Shown here: one piece after another, positions 52,979-63,850 of the stretch
How positions within the stretch are numbered: the first letter of the stretch is position 1
How the letters are laid out: each line of letters begins with the position of its first letter
From: Limnoperna fortunei
Lineage: Eukaryota > Mollusca > Bivalvia > Mytilida > Modiolidae
Direction of reading: 5' to 3'
DNA: 64,000 nt
NCBI GenBank assembly: GCA_944474755.1
Contig: OX104117.1
Location: forward strand, 77,352,926-77,416,925
The notes under the pieces: generated by a model
What the model saw: the letters and a program-made list of their open reading frames with translations, nothing else
Told to the model about the DNA's origin: nothing
Databases searched by the model: none
Position numbers and translations under genes: made by a program

Positions 52979-53774
52979 CTAAAAGGAAGAAACATTTAAT
53001 TATAATTTGATTGAGTCAAGTTTTTATATTTCTTGTTACAAATGTACACAAAATGAATTATAGGCCAAAAAGACCAATCCAGAATGACTACCTTAAAAAG
53101 CAGGCACAGGTGGAAGGATTCTTAATTCTCCTTTAACAGTGTTTAAGGTAAACTAAAGTTGTAATATTCATGTACAACATGTACATTACTAAAATGTGCA
53201 ATATGTCAAATGAATGTTAAATATATGCTATACTAGTTTAGTTTCCACAATAGTAGTCAAATGCCCCAGTCTCTGGCTTCAGTGCATCCAGTATTAGTCT
53301 ACATTATTTTCATTTTATCATGTACACCTGTTGGGGACATACATGTACAGATTTTTGGCTCGTTTTTTGGTCCACCCAACCTCAGGTTTACCTTTGCACT
53401 GAAGAATTGTGCAGGAAGATGACGTCACATCTTTATGATACTTAGCACACAGTTACAACATAATGATATCTCTTCACCGGCAAATTTTTATAGTGCTTTG
53501 CCAAATATTTTCTAGCTAGAGTGAACTTAGAGAAGAAAAATGAGTGTGTTAACCAATATGTGTTAATCCAGACTTAAATGTCATCGATACACATTTTCTC
53601 ATTTTCAAATTGTATTCAGGTGTATGTAATTAGAGCCAGAATTGACAGAAGCATTACTTTCAATTGGTAAAGTAGTATACACAAGTGCAATACTTCCTAC
53701 TGGTCTGGAGTATCTTTGATATGTGCATTTCTTATCTTTAGGGGTCTTGGTCTTCAATTGATTACAGAGCCCTT

Positions 53775-54358
53775 TATTGTGGCTGAGTGATTAACATAGT
53801 CATTTTACTTTAGATCAAGTGCCTGTCACCACTGAGGTTCTGGGTTTGAGTTTCACTGCGGGAGGATGTGCTCAACTCCAATCTTAACTGACAAGGATTT
53901 CTAGTTTTCTTGTTTTTATACCAATTATTGTCATGGTTACTTAGGAACTGACCTTATCCAATAACTTTAATGTAGTACTCATCATACGCTTCCACTAGAC
54001 AAAATTTGATTTACCTAGGACTTAAGCTTACACAGAGATAAAATATATAGTGTGTATGTAGTCGCCAGATTCCTATGTTTTGACTCCAGTCCCCACAGGC
54101 AAGACGATAAAAACTGGAAAACGATATAATTGAAAATTTGTTGAAACTGACGTTAAATCCCAGTTGCTTACATGACTGTTAACACTGGGGTTGCAGGTTC
54201 GAGTCTTATTATGGGTGTGCTCAAATCTTATCTCAATTTACAAAAGGTCATGGTTTTCATCATGGTACTTCAGATTGCTCCACAAATTAAACTGGATGTG
54301 ACTATATAACTGACATATTACTGAAAGTGGCATTAAATACCATTCAAATACACAAACT
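53775..54358 (+). repeat. cluster of family A SINE pieces
   Basis: A copy at 53775-53915 (TGTGGCTGAGTGATTAACAT head, AAGTGCCTGTCACCACTGAG body) lacks its 3' end. A 3' piece lies at about 54090-54165 (GATATAATTGAAAATTTGTT, GACGTTAAATCCC). A third, 5'-truncated copy follows at 54166-54358 (GGGTTGCAGGTTCGAGTC, TATAACTGACATATTACTGA, GTGGCATTAAATACCATTC). All are inserted within the 4.8-kb element. Confidence 0.75.
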
Positions 54359-54875
54359 AATTTCTACAAGAAAATTTGGTATGGTAGTTGATAATCATAA
54401 AGGTACATACAATTACATGTATTTGATCATCAAGTAATACTGAAGATTTGTTTTCTTCATCTTTATAGACAGACTAGTTGTACTCTTGTTTATCATCACC
54501 AGACTGCATACCGACAGTAGAATCAGATGAAACATATGTTGCATTCTTTGCAACTGCATTCAGCAGGCATTCCACTTTTATTTTATTCCAAGGTCTTTAG
54601 TTCAGATGTACATTGCATTTATAAAATTGTTTGTCAAAAAACTATCATACAACAGTTTTTGTTTTCAGAATATTTTTTAATTTCAAAGTCAGTTGATGCA
54701 GATGATAATTTTAATATAAAATAAAAGCATCTGAAGAATTCCAATTTCTTCCTGTCCATTATACATGTATAAAACATTTATATCTCTTTATAGTGCAATA
54801 GATGATAGATTTTGAAAAAATAACATACTTTAAGGTACAGTGTATAAGTCATGACACTGATATCTTAAAATACTT

Positions 54876-56286
54876 TTATTTTTTTTCTTTCATCTGTTTT
54901 AACTCTTTTGTGAGTATTTGTGTGTAGTACATGTAGCACTTTGGACCAGAACAGAAAAGCCAGCTATGATCATCTTCTTCCCTGTTTAAACAATTGAAAA
55001 CATGAGAAAATAAGAGCAGTCGATTGGAAGAAAATAAGAACTTAAATTTTCTATAACATTCTGTAAAGAAGAAATTCTTTATGTGTATCAAGTTTATTCC
55101 CTATTATTCAGTCAACAGCATACCTTTACAGGAAAAAGTTCAATAATTTTAATTCAAAGTTACAAATTGATTAGCACCTTTAATTATACATGTAGCCAAT
55201 GAACCAAGTTTACAAGCTGTCCTTATGCTGTTATAAATCAAGACACGTGTATTTATCTAAACAATGGTCACATCATAAATGTAAAACATATTTAGTATTG
55301 TGAATAAATTTTAAATGCAAATTTTTTTAAACTGCATGTCACTGCACTACACTTACCAAGTTGGCATCATGTGTGAAACTCATCTAATTTGAACAGAAAC
55401 TTGGAACTTTTGAAAATTGCTTCTCCATACAGGGTCACCAGCTAGACTCGGTGATGCACAAATGATATCTATAAATCTGTCTTTGATATTGTGATATTTT
55501 CAGAAATCTGAAATTAAATTGTTGATAATGTTAATTTATACATGTATTAAGTGACTTGAATAACTATGTAAATATTTTATTGGTAGCATTGATTTTCACA
55601 CACCTTTTTTGGACATATAATTTTAGAACAAAAAATCTACAACTTTGTTTTACAAATGAGATGGCGTTTCATTAGTGGTGATCAATGTACCTTAAATTTT
55701 TTCTGACACTCAACCAAGCCATGAATGTCGATTAAAACTGGAGCAATAGGAAATATGATGAATAATTCATGTCTACCAGTAGTTTATTGATAGTTTTTTG
55801 TCAAATGTTTAATATTAATTCCCCCTATCAATCTCCTAACCACGTTAGTTACATTTTTTATATACTTGTACTATTTTACTGATACCATGTTGTATGTTCA
55901 TCCTATGTAATTCCCCTCCCCCTTTTTTCTTGTTAAAAAATTAGCTCCTTATTGTGAAAAAAGTTCATATTTTCGTATATAATTTACGTACTGACCTTTC
56001 TATGCTTCCGTTCAGTTTTGAACTTCTGTTTACTATATTCTCCACAAGCAATATCAAAAGCAGACCAACATCTCTCAAATAGCGCGATGACGATTTGTTC
56101 ATCTTTTTCTTCATTGGAATGTAAATGATACAAATTGAAGTGGAAAGAATTTCCCTAACGCTTAAGGAAGAACGGCAACGCAACCCTTTCTTTCTCTAAA
56201 CAATCCAACATCATTCTTTGAGTTCTCGAGTACTAGAATAATGTGTAAAACTTTTCAGACCGCAAAAATGCATCGCACATCGCCAT
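54876..56286 (-). pseudogene. three-exon gene remnant inside 4.8-kb element
   Basis: Exon 1 starts at ATG 56286, just inside the right terminal repeat: MAMCDAFLRSEKFYTLF, a TAG at 56233-56235, then MMLDCLEKERVALPFFLKR, another TAG, then EQIVIALFERCWSAFDIACG and a Lys-rich end at donor AAAG|GTCAGT (55996). Exon 2, 55507-55357: acceptor ATTTCAG, KYHNIKDRFIDIICASPSLA, GDPVWRSNFQKFQVSVQIR, donor CTTG|GTAAGT. Exon 3, 54981-54876: acceptor TTTAAACAG, EEDDHSWLFCSGPKCYMYYT (a Cys-rich, zinc-finger-like piece), ending at a stop. Consistent splice signals on one strand argue for a real gene ancestry, now broken by stops. Either the element's own gene or captured host exons. Confidence 0.5.
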
Positions 56287-56385
56287 TTTGACACTAAAGC
56301 CTAGTGTGATATACAAACCAGTATTTGATTGGTCGAATCACTCAACTCGAACTAAAATTGGATTGGACGATCAAAATTAAAAATT

Positions 56386-56489
56386 TGATCCCTGACGTGA
56401 CCTGTAATGCGATGTTGTTAGATCTTACAACGCAGCGACCTATAACAAAAAGGGGGGAGCAATTGAAAGATTTAATTTTAATTAGATAG
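56386..56489 (-). repeat. right terminal inverted repeat of 4.8-kb element
   Basis: Partner of 51680-51780; see the element entry. Just inside it lies the ATG at 56286 of the minus-strand gene remnant, so this end probably carries the promoter. Confidence 0.85.
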
Positions 56490-56968
56490 ACAATTAACTT
56501 TAAAGATTTTAGAGGTCGTAGAGACCAAGTTGTTTTAACACGGTGTCGTCTTGGTCATACCAGGACAACACATAGTTATATTTTAAATAATGAACCACGA
56601 CCGAATGTGTGCAATGCCACAGTCCATACACCATTAAGCATGTCTTGATGGACTGTGTGGACTTGGCCCACATTCGGGAACGTTTCTATTCTGTAGATAC
56701 GTATTTTAATTTGTTTAAAACTTTAAAGTTCTTAAAAGTAATTAATTTATTTAACCAAATTTAATTTCGCTATTAATTGTGATTCTTCTTGCTGTTTTTT
56801 TTTGTTTAAACTACCATTTTTATCTGTATGTATTCTCATATTATTGTACGAGACCACGTTTTAGTATAAAACGGAGGCATGACGTACTATTTATTTAGAA
56901 AATGTATTTCTCACGTCCTTAATATAGCTGAAATATTGATTGCTGGACGTTAAACAACAATCAATCAA
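56490..56968 (+). pseudogene. LINE (RNase H-bearing) C-terminus and 3' tail, right part
   Basis: Resumes the LINE interrupted at 51679: FKDFRGRRDQVVLTRCRLGH, TRTTHSYILNNEPRP and, after a small shift, TIKHVLMDCVDLAHIRERFY to a stop near 56763. This is the typical C-terminal Cys/His region after RNase H. A ~150-bp UTR follows, then a terminal domain GTCCTTAATATAGCTGAAAT, GCTGGACGTTAAACAACAAT and (CAAT)n at 56914-56968. That terminal domain closely matches the 3' domains of SINE families A, B and C in this window. Confidence 0.8.
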
Positions 56969-59900
56969 CCTGACTTTTGTGAATTATATAAGTGTTGTCG
57001 GAATAAGTATAAGGTGAATATAGTTTAAAATACAAACACAAATAATAACTTATTAACTTTACCACAACTGTAATATAAATTTCCATATTGACCAAAAAAT
57101 GTCAAATCTTTAATCTTGCAAAAAAGACTAAAAGATTATTAAGTCCTTTAGTATATTTCTTACAGCAAATCCTTTTAAGAGCCTATATTAAACAACATAA
57201 AAAAGATTAATAGGTTCTTACATATACTAGAAGGAAAGTCCGGGAGATCCCTCAATAGCGAGAAAAATGTTATGTCATTTTATGACCAGTAAAAAGACAT
57301 GAAAGAGAAAGTGGAAGATTGCATGGGCATGAAAGTACGTTTTTCTGTAAACTAACAACTTTTACCTCGCGATATATAATAGAATTTTTTATTGTTTAAT
57401 ATATATATATAAAAGAATAAAACATCTTTTTCAATTCTTTAGTATTGTTTATTTCAAAAAAATAAATATGAGGTACCAGACAAACAAGTGTTCGCCTTGT
57501 ATGCTCATGTTTTCCGCCAGCATGTGTCTGTGGATACTTTTATATACGGTGTGATAATATTACTGTTATCAGAACTAAAAAAGTATGCAATATCATTTCA
57601 AAAGAAATGTGATGTTCACTTAAAGTTGTTTGGTTTTGTAAAAACTGTAGATGGTATATATGGCAATACTATTAAAACAACTATATATGTGCAAAAAATG
57701 ATCGTTTAATGTTAAAACACGACGTACAAGTATTATTAAAAATTGAACTACAGTTTTTCATCAGTTTTATATCGGCTTAAGTCTACTGGAGGCAGGCTGT
57801 AAACCATAACTGACAAGGGGTGCCAGTTTTCCTGATTAAGGTAAGGGTTTTCTATAGGCACTTTAGCTTCTCCTCACAATAAAAACTGAACGCCATTAAA
57901 TTCCTGAAACATTACAGATAAGTGATTAACTTTGAAGGAGATTAACATTATGAGTTAATATGTTTAGTGAATATTAAAGACATACACAGATTACAACAAA
58001 CGGCTCCTTTTTCAAGGTGTGATTCTGCTTTTGTGCATTTGGTTATTGATTCTTCTGCATACTCATCCAAGGCTGCTCCAGCTTAAAAATTCTCGTTATT
58101 TTCAAAGCATTTTACACTATTCCGTTGTGTCTCATCAAGAACAAAAGTAACATTTCTGGTAATTACACAAGATAATAGAACTGTATTGTTGTCTTTACCA
58201 TTATATTTACCACAATAAATAAAGATTGTTTATGAAATAATTGTTTAAAAGGACTTAAATCTATTTTTAAATTATTTCAATATATTTACATAAAAAAATC
58301 TGTAGTTAAATGTGTATAATTAATATGTTGTAAAAACAAGTGATTATTATTATCAAATATGGAAACGAAAACATTTTCAAAAGATGTAACATACCTTTAT
58401 TTTTGATGGGTATTTTGATGTCATTACTAGACAAACCTTATACTACAGCACCATCTTTTGATGCTTTAATATTTCCGTTATTTAAATAAGCTATAAGTCA
58501 TTGGCAATCCTTAATAACAAATTTAATCAAACAGTTGATACAATAATTTAAACAGTCTTCTTATTTTTAAAATAGTAAGAATATCCGGATCCATATTTTC
58601 AACAATCTCATTTTCATATTTGATTTCCTGAAAAATATCATTAAATGCAGACATGTAGGATAATTGTATGGCTTTTTTAAGTATTGATATCATAAGTGTT
58701 ACTATCATGAAAAATAAAATTCATGTTGGCAGTCATACAGTAACAGACTTTCAGTGTACTCAAAGAAATATCGGAACTCAAATAATGCTGGTGAACACAA
58801 TCTATACCAAATCTGGTTCGAACTTTCAACCAAACTGTCTTATTTTGTCAATTCTGTAAACAAATTTAATTAAGTGGAAAAGGTTGTTTTCAAATCTAAT
58901 GCAATAAGTTTACCAGGAAGTAAAATCCAATAGGTATGGAATGATTATTGTGTTGCTGTTAAGAAGTGAAATATATATGTATATTGGTTTCCAGCAATAG
59001 AAGTGTTAAAATGTGGATTAAGTAAGTAACCTTGCATTTCTGATAAACAAGTTGCTGATTATGGTACAAGAAAAAAGTTCTTTTCAATCTTGAAAAAGGA
59101 TTTGATAGAATTAAAGACACTTTAGATTTGTAACATTTTGAAGAGCATTTAAAGATCCAGCTGGACCTACAAGATTGTAACAGGCAACAAGTCTAAAAGG
59201 ATTGAAAATTTCAGATCTTTTCATCACTGAAACTCTCTCATGTTCGTGTGCTTCCGTTGCTGCTTAAACAAGGGCAAACACATGCTGATAATTTTGAAGG
59301 TAATGCCGAAAAAAACTCAGATGCGTGTTCAACACTGCCTACTTTGTAATGAAGGAGGAACTTCTATTTACGTTATACCCGGCTTTGACTTTCAAGCAGG
59401 TTAAAAATGGATCCGAGTTGGCTGAATTGAAAAGTTACCAGTCTGACAAGTCATGTGCAAGATAATTTTAGTTTATAATTATCGGCCACGAAAATTTGAT
59501 TCATAGGGTGTACCATGGCTGATAGAGTTGCGTCGGACTTACTTTCAACTAGCATAAAGTATAAAAAAATTTCCAATCCTTTTGCCTTTCTATAGATTCT
59601 GTATGGATATCAGAATATGTATTTTCAAGTAGATCGAGGTGCACAATATTTATTTTCAAAATCTCGCCCCTCCACAGAATCAAAGGTTTGTCCCCTTATT
59701 GTCATCTCTCGCTGTCGATTAAGAACTTGGAAGTAAAATATCACAAGTGATTTATACACTAGTTAATGAAATGCAGTGCTTTTTTAGCTCCCTTAGCTCT
59801 TAACTGTTTAAGTGCTTGCTTCTAATTAACAGACCAGTGAACATTATTGTCATGTTATCTTCTAGGTCACAACCTTTTTTTCTTGAGACGAGAAAACGAA

Positions 59901-60260
59901 TAAATACAAAATGGGAACTGCCCCAATTTATCCATCTACTACAACGTTCATGTTTTAGAGATGTGATGCAATATTTTGCAGGTTTGCACCTTTCATTGCG
60001 GATAATATCAGAATTCCTATTAGCAAAGAATTGCAAAGCTCTTTCCATTATAAATGATTGCGCAACTGACAGTAGTGTTAGTGAGGTTGAAATAGTTTAT
60101 GTGCAGTTCATAAGGATTACTTTGTTGATTTGAAAATTTAGAACATGTAAAACATTACAGTAAACTTTGTCTAGACGTCTTTGACTCTCTCCAAGCGGCT
60201 CAGTTCCACTTATACAACTGAGACAACAATCATGTATTTAACTTAAGGAGTTCCTAGATA
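56969..60260. other. intergenic, one SINE fragment, unassigned short frames
   Basis: Contains a family A fragment at 57775-57905. At 59220-59410 short open frames (VLPLLLKQGQTHADNFEGN; MRVQHCLLCNEGGTSIYVIP) look like decayed coding sequence but are not recognised. A 105-codon plus frame at 59816-60133 overlaps an 82-codon minus frame; neither has a domain. Otherwise AT-rich. Confidence 0.4.
57775..57905 (+). repeat. tRNA-derived SINE (family A), fragment
   Basis: GTCTACTGGAGGCAGGCTGT, CATAACTGACAAGGGGTGCC, TTAAGGTAAGGGTTTTC and CACAATAAAAACTGAACGCC match the middle of family A; head and 3' domain are missing. Confidence 0.7.
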
Positions 60261-60685
60261 TGATTGATTGATTGGATATTTGCTTTGCGTTCAGCGAGCA
60301 GTATTTCAGCTATATTCAAGACAGGAACAAGTTAACAAGCAATACATCAACTGAAAAAGTGGTGGGATGGAACACAGGGAACACAATTTGACTGTCAATG
60401 GAAAAGTACGGAATTCTGGGTAAGGTTGGAGAATTTAGCCTTTTGTAGCGGCATCAATGAGCCTACTCTTTTTCGAAATCTACAAAAGGGATTTTTATTT
60501 TGTAAGGAGCGTGGCACTCTCTAAACACGGTACCCACTATAGTCCGCGGCCAGGCTTTCCGTATTATGACCCGACAACCATCCAACGAGAGGGTCTCCCT
60601 TTTCCGCCACCAGGGAACGCGCTGGGCTGCTCTGCCGGTCGAGCACTGGGAACCGTCCAAGTATGGTCCCAGAGAGTTACTATAT
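60261..60685 (-). repeat. SINE-like family B, full length
   Basis: Minus-strand copy from TGATTGATTGATTGGATATT (tail) through GAGCAGTATTTCAGCTATAT to GGGCTGCTCTGCCGGTCGAG and CAAGTATGGTCCCAGAGAG (head). The 76-90 codon frames on both strands across it are by-products. Confidence 0.9.
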
Positions 60686-61427
60686 AGTATTATCCACCAA
60701 TATAACAAAGTAAACTTTTTAAATAATGACAAAGACCTAAAATGCTCCTTTTCTGGGTATCAGATAGTTTCCCAGTTTTTTAATTCAGTGTTCAGTGAAT
60801 GCGCTACGATGATTACTGGATACACCTTTTCTGACTAGTGGTATAGCTATTACTGACTAGTGGTATATAATACCCATCCAGTTTAATCAACAAACCAACT
60901 CGCATACTACAGCAGTGGAAGGTTTGGCATGCCATAAAACCTGGTCTAACCCACCATTTCTTTTGCAATACATGTACTAAGTCAGGAACAATGCTGTAGA
61001 GGGCTGTAGAAATATTTGATAGTGTAACGGAGATCCTCGCAGACGACGACTTCAACCTGCTAACATTCAGTATAACATAACAGAATTTGCCAGAAACTAC
61101 ACCCAGCTGAACCCACAGATTAAAATTTTGAGGTTAGTCAGATAATAAAAAATTTTAAAAGGGTCAAATCAAAATTACTAAAGACATTTAACTCTTTGAA
61201 TAATTTTACATGACACAATAGTTTTTTTGTTCTATTCTCTTATTATTATCTCTTGTTATTTTTTAAATTTAATACGAATTTCCTTCACTTCGTTGTTGGT
61301 GACATCAATGTGGATGAGATGCGATATATGTTTTAAGGTCATGCCATCACTTTTTACTCAGTTTCAAAGCAGCTGGAGCTTCTCCAAATAGCAGGACTGT
61401 AGTACATGGATAGTTCATTTAATGTAG
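60686..61427. other. spacer upstream of gene candidate
   Basis: No recognised gene or repeat; may hold upstream exons of the 61428-62627 candidate. An imperfect 20-bp direct repeat TGACTAGTGGTATA occurs at 60833 and 60854. Confidence 0.35.
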
Positions 61428-62627
61428 TGAAAAACCATTCAAGCAATTTTACTCGATTAAAACATTCGTACAGGAAGACGACAGCATAAAGCAAAGTCCC
61501 TCAAATCATCATGTTGATGTCACGCCGAAGAAAAAAAGACTACAAGCAGTAAGTGTAATACATTGATAATGCATTTGTAAGCGCAATATATTTTTGAATA
61601 TAATTGAAAACCCCTAGATTCAATTCAGAAGTATTCATTATAATGTATGTAGCTGTATATAAAGTAACTCCTTTAATTGTTTAGGCGTTCAACCACTTTG
61701 TGTCTGCTTCTCCAAAAAGGTAAGTACATAACTGTTTTTCATTGCACAACATGCTTAACATATAAACGTGCTATCTAATAAAGTGTTTTATATTAACATT
61801 GCAATTAAAATCAACAACCAAGTTAACGCTATGTGTTTTTCAATTAACATGCTTTTACCAGTAGTATAGGGTGCTCTCCATTCTATGTATCCAGATTGTG
61901 TGATCAAGGTCTGTTCTTTTCATTGGAGCCAGGCCGTAGTGCGTCGCCGGCCAGCTTGCACTCGAGACTGCCTACGATCATGACAAAGATATTCACATCT
62001 TCACTAGAAAGTTTACCTGCCAGCGGCTCACATCACTCCAGCTTTGCAGCAACTACAACAAGAGTGTGTGTAGTCCAACCAACAGATACCGCAACTTGTG
62101 AGATATATCAACAAGACCTGGATCCAGAACCCAGCTTTAAAATAGTGGTGTGTTTGAATGCAGAATATACGAACAATGACACAGATGGTATATATACTTT
62201 TAGCATTTTTATATTTGTTTGTATTACACATTTTAATGCATTTTTCTCTTGCTGGTTAAGTTTTTAGTGCTGAAATCATGTTCTCTGTAAAAAAAAGAGT
62301 AAGAAATAAATTGAAAACAATATACAACAAAATAGTATTAAAAAACATTTTGTATTTTTTATATACAGGTTGGCACTACAGGCTCAGCAAAAATCACATT
62401 TAGCAAAGCATTACTTTTGTAGGCTGGTGCCAGCATCGCTATAGAAGGCTAAGCCGGTTACCAGAACAGTTCTACTAGTAGAAGAGCAAGCCCTTGCCGG
62501 GTGGCAGCGACCTACCTTCTTGGAAGAATACCACGCTAGGCTGATGACAACTTCCTGCTGCTTACGAGCACTCAGGTATCTATTTGAACCATCCCGACGC
62601 CAGCAGATAGTGACACTTCCAGTGACA
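61428..62627 (+). CDS. multi-exon host gene candidate, partial
   Basis: Three exons splice in phase. 61428-61548: acceptor TTTAATGTAG, KTFVQEDDSIKQSPSNHHV, DVTPKKKRLQA, donor GCA|GTAAGT. 61685-61719: a 35-nt microexon, TTGTTTAG|GCG to AAAAAG|GTAAGT, AFNHFVSASPK. 61862-62187: acceptor TTTTACCAG, GCSPFYVSRLCDQGLFFSLE, SRLPTIMTKIFTSSLESLPA, TATCEIYQQDLDPEPSFKIV, donor GATG|GTATAT. A fourth block, 62369-62627, has acceptor ATATACAG and donor GACA|GTAAGT. It reads LALQAQQKSHLAKHYF, a TAG, and LAGWQRPTFLEEYHARLMTT, but in a phase that does not fit exon 3. So that exon is alternative, mis-bounded or broken. Ser-rich with a basic cluster; family not recognised. Beginning and end lie outside the part I can read. 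Confidence 0.5.
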
Positions 62628-63850
62628 GTAAGTTATTTGTTTGACTGTCCTTTAAAACCGTCTACCCTATGTTTTTGTAATATGAGCGTTTCTTTTGTCA
62701 TTATTATGTATAACAAAATAATTAGAAATATTTCAATTGTTTAAAATTTTTATTTTATCTGATACCTGGAGATTACAAATTATAGGTGCCAATTAATGAT
62801 AATACAATTAAAGGTCAATACTATCCTACCTAACAATAACAAGACAATTACGAATACATATGAAACCATATCATCATTGAAAAGGTAAAAAAACATAAAA
62901 ACAAACTGTCTATCAAGGCTCATTTGTTCTCTCTTCAGAACATTTTCAAATAAAGTAATCATGTTCATCATTATTTAGAAATATTATACTTTCATTCTAA
63001 ATCGTGGTCGCATATTCGCATACTCAGCAATGTAAACAGTGAATCCTTTAAGCAAAATCTACTTTAAATTATCTTGCGTATACGATATTCATATTGTAAT
63101 AAATATTTTTGCAAAATATCCTGTATGTATTTTTGTAAACAAATGATATGTATTGGTGTTTAAACCAAATTACCGCCAGTTGAAGCAATATACAGAGCAA
63201 GTTATTCTCGTCTCCGAAATTGTCATTTTCCTAGCCGAAATTCTAGTGTAATACCATACTTTAAACTACGAGTAATGGTTTTCTTTTCCTCTAAATTTTG
63301 TTATTTATTTTAACCACCTTTGCTTTTATTGTAGACAGGGACGGATCGACTTGAGGACAAGTAGACTAGGGGACAGATTGTCTATAAATCACTTATGTTT
63401 TTTGACTTAACTGAGTCTCCTGACCCCGGGAAACTGAATCTCCTGACCCTGGGAAAAATTGAAGTGAGTTGGTAACTTTATTTTCAAAATAAAGTTACTT
63501 AATTCTAAAATTAAATAATAAGTAAATGTATTTCAGTCAAACCAATGTTATATGTTAATCAGAAGTCATTAAATTATGTGACCTCCGCACGTGTATCAAT
63601 CCAAATAATCAAACATAAGTTGACACGCATTGGCAGTGTTACTATCAGCTTCCAATACGAGAAAAAGACTCAGAAGTGCGCAATTTGCCTTGGACACAAT
63701 TATTATGGGTTGATGGTATCCTAAAGATTTTTAAGTTGAGAAAAATATATCCGCAAGTATGGTTGCAGCAGTACGATTTTTTATTAAAATCTTGATTACA
63801 GCTGATTTTAAGTTGACCAAAAGCATTACTTTTAATCAACAAGTTTTTAC
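62628..63850. other. intergenic or intron, no gene seen
   Basis: AT-rich, short frames only. GAAACTGAATCTCCTGACCC-type sequence is locally duplicated near 63420-63455. Confidence 0.45.

Larger units (their letters stand above)
51680..56489 (-). mobile_element. 4810-bp element, ~100-bp TIRs, 10-bp target duplication
   Basis: Left terminal repeat 51680-51780 and right 56386-56489 are about 90% identical in inverted orientation, both containing GCTCCCCCCTTTTT near the end and ACAGGTCACGTCAGGGATCA inside. The flanking direct repeat ACAATTAACT is at 51670-51679 and 56490-56499. Excising the element and one duplication rejoins the LINE reading. Long inverted repeats with an ~9-11-bp duplication suit Mutator-like elements (MULEs). 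The interior holds minus-strand exon-like blocks rather than a recognisable MULE transposase. Confidence 0.8.

Noticed and set aside
59816..60133. 105-codon plus-strand frame
   Set aside because: Overlaps an 82-codon antisense frame, no recognisable motif and no splice or promoter context; left as unassigned.
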